NCBI GenBank assembly: GCA_028293765.1
Contig: JAQGOG010000053.1
Span: forward strand, 1-35,132
Length of the DNA stretch: 35,132 bases
From: Gammaproteobacteria bacterium
Lineage (GTDB): Bacteria; Pseudomonadota; Gammaproteobacteria; Steroidobacterales; Steroidobacteraceae
Direction: 5' to 3'
Positions within the stretch are counted from its first letter, which is position 1. Each line of letters begins with the position of its first letter. A program made the position numbers and the translations under genes. Shown one piece after another: positions 34,645 through 35,132 of the stretch. A model generated the notes under the pieces. That model did no database searches. It was not told the origin of the DNA and saw only the letters and a program-made list of their open reading frames with translations.

Positions 34645-35132
34645 ACCCGCAAACCACGCGGGGCCCTACGCAAGAAAGCCGTCTAAGCAACCCCCGCCGC
34701 GGCATCTGCCTGACCGCCCCTGCCCTGCGCCACCCCGGCGCACGGACTGCGCGACGGGGCGCCGACTCAGCGGCTACTGTCGAGCGGCATCTCCTTCCGC
34801 CCCGATGGCCGGCAAACGAGAGCGGCACCAATGCGCGTACGGCACCACCAACGTCCTTAGGCTCGACCACGTGCCGCCGCGCGCGCTTCCCCGATGACGT
34901 GCCCGCTTACAGTCAGCCGAGGATTTCGCTGCCGTCAGCTGTCGCCTTGATCTCACGCTTACCAGCATCGAATGATGGCCGGCCGTTCGTTCCGTCCGAG
35001 CGTCACGTGACCATGGCGAATCGAAATTCTGACGCAATTGCCGACAGGTTCATAGTCTTGCAACTTACGCCCAGCCCGGTCATCGTTTGCCGTATGCGGG
35101 ATTGGCTCGTCCTGATGGCTCATCTGATCGTC
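34645..35132. other. 488 bp without a convincing gene
   Basis: No ORF here has family resemblance over its length. One plus-strand frame at about 34808-34897 ends RERHQCAYGTTN-VLRLDHVPPRALPR, which recalls the DHVPPR core of HNH nucleases, but the second cysteine is missing and the preceding residues are Pro/Arg-rich. This may be a nuclease remnant. A short minus-strand frame (54 codons from 35122) is unconvincing. No promoter, RNA or repeat is recognised. Confidence 0.5.

Noticed and set aside
34808..34897. HNH endonuclease gene after the tRNA
   Set aside because: Only a DHVPPR-like core matches; one Cys ligand is missing and the frame has no plausible N-terminal domain, so it is at most a remnant.
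34965..35122. 54-codon minus-strand frame at the window end
   Set aside because: No ribosome site, no family resemblance, and weak coding character.
34525..35132. Integrated element at the initiator tRNA
   Set aside because: No integrase and no repeat of the tRNA 3' end was found downstream within the window.

Overview
The window (GC-rich, proteobacterial codon use) most likely comes from a gammaproteobacterium with autotrophic capacity, possibly near the Xanthomonadales/Nevskiales. That placement is inference from a CopL-type copper protein, a red-type form IC RuBisCO with its CbbX activase, and the general gene set. No rRNA or long marker is present to settle it.

Positions 1-9236 hold a Calvin-Benson-Bassham locus. 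The cbbR regulator (plus strand) diverges from a compact minus-strand operon: cbbL, cbbS, cbbX, fbp (cbbF), prk (cbbP), cbbY, tkt (cbbT), then the start of a nitrilase-family gene cut by the window edge. Several neighbours overlap by ATGA, so translation is probably coupled. The 109-bp cbbL/cbbR gap carries a CbbR-like half-site pair and a perfect palindrome. Together the genes regenerate RuBP, fix CO2, reactivate RuBisCO and remove an inhibitory sugar bisphosphate.

Positions 9252-18094 hold a secreted metalloprotease behind cbbR, a copper set (copL-copC-copD), a zinc alcohol/formaldehyde dehydrogenase paired with a membrane-SRPBCC fusion protein, the RNA helicase rhlE, and the ABC-F ATPase uup.

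Positions 18095-24732 carry two consecutive large DUF4382-like lipoproteins, each behind a leader that can fold on a GCACC/GGTGC stem, then an FMN alpha-hydroxy-acid dehydrogenase that overlaps tail-to-tail with a secreted alpha/beta hydrolase.

Positions 24868-31441 carry a formaldehyde-oxidation pair (gfa and class III adhC) divergent from an AcoR-like AAA+ regulator that lacks the GAFTGA loop, a small membrane protein, a HIT protein, and a GST-ArsR-SRPBCC operon with an operator-like palindrome in its promoter.

Positions 31442-34420 look like a decaying clock-type locus: fragments of kaiC, a truncated kaiB, an intact kaiB and a coupled PAS-histidine kinase-receiver protein, followed by a frameshifted gene. 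An initiator tRNA-Met with promoter and terminator follows. The last ~490 bp hold no convincing gene.

The most unusual points are the kaiC/kaiB erosion next to an intact kaiB-kinase pair, the GAFTGA-less regulator beside the formaldehyde genes, and the paired structured leaders of the two lipoproteins.
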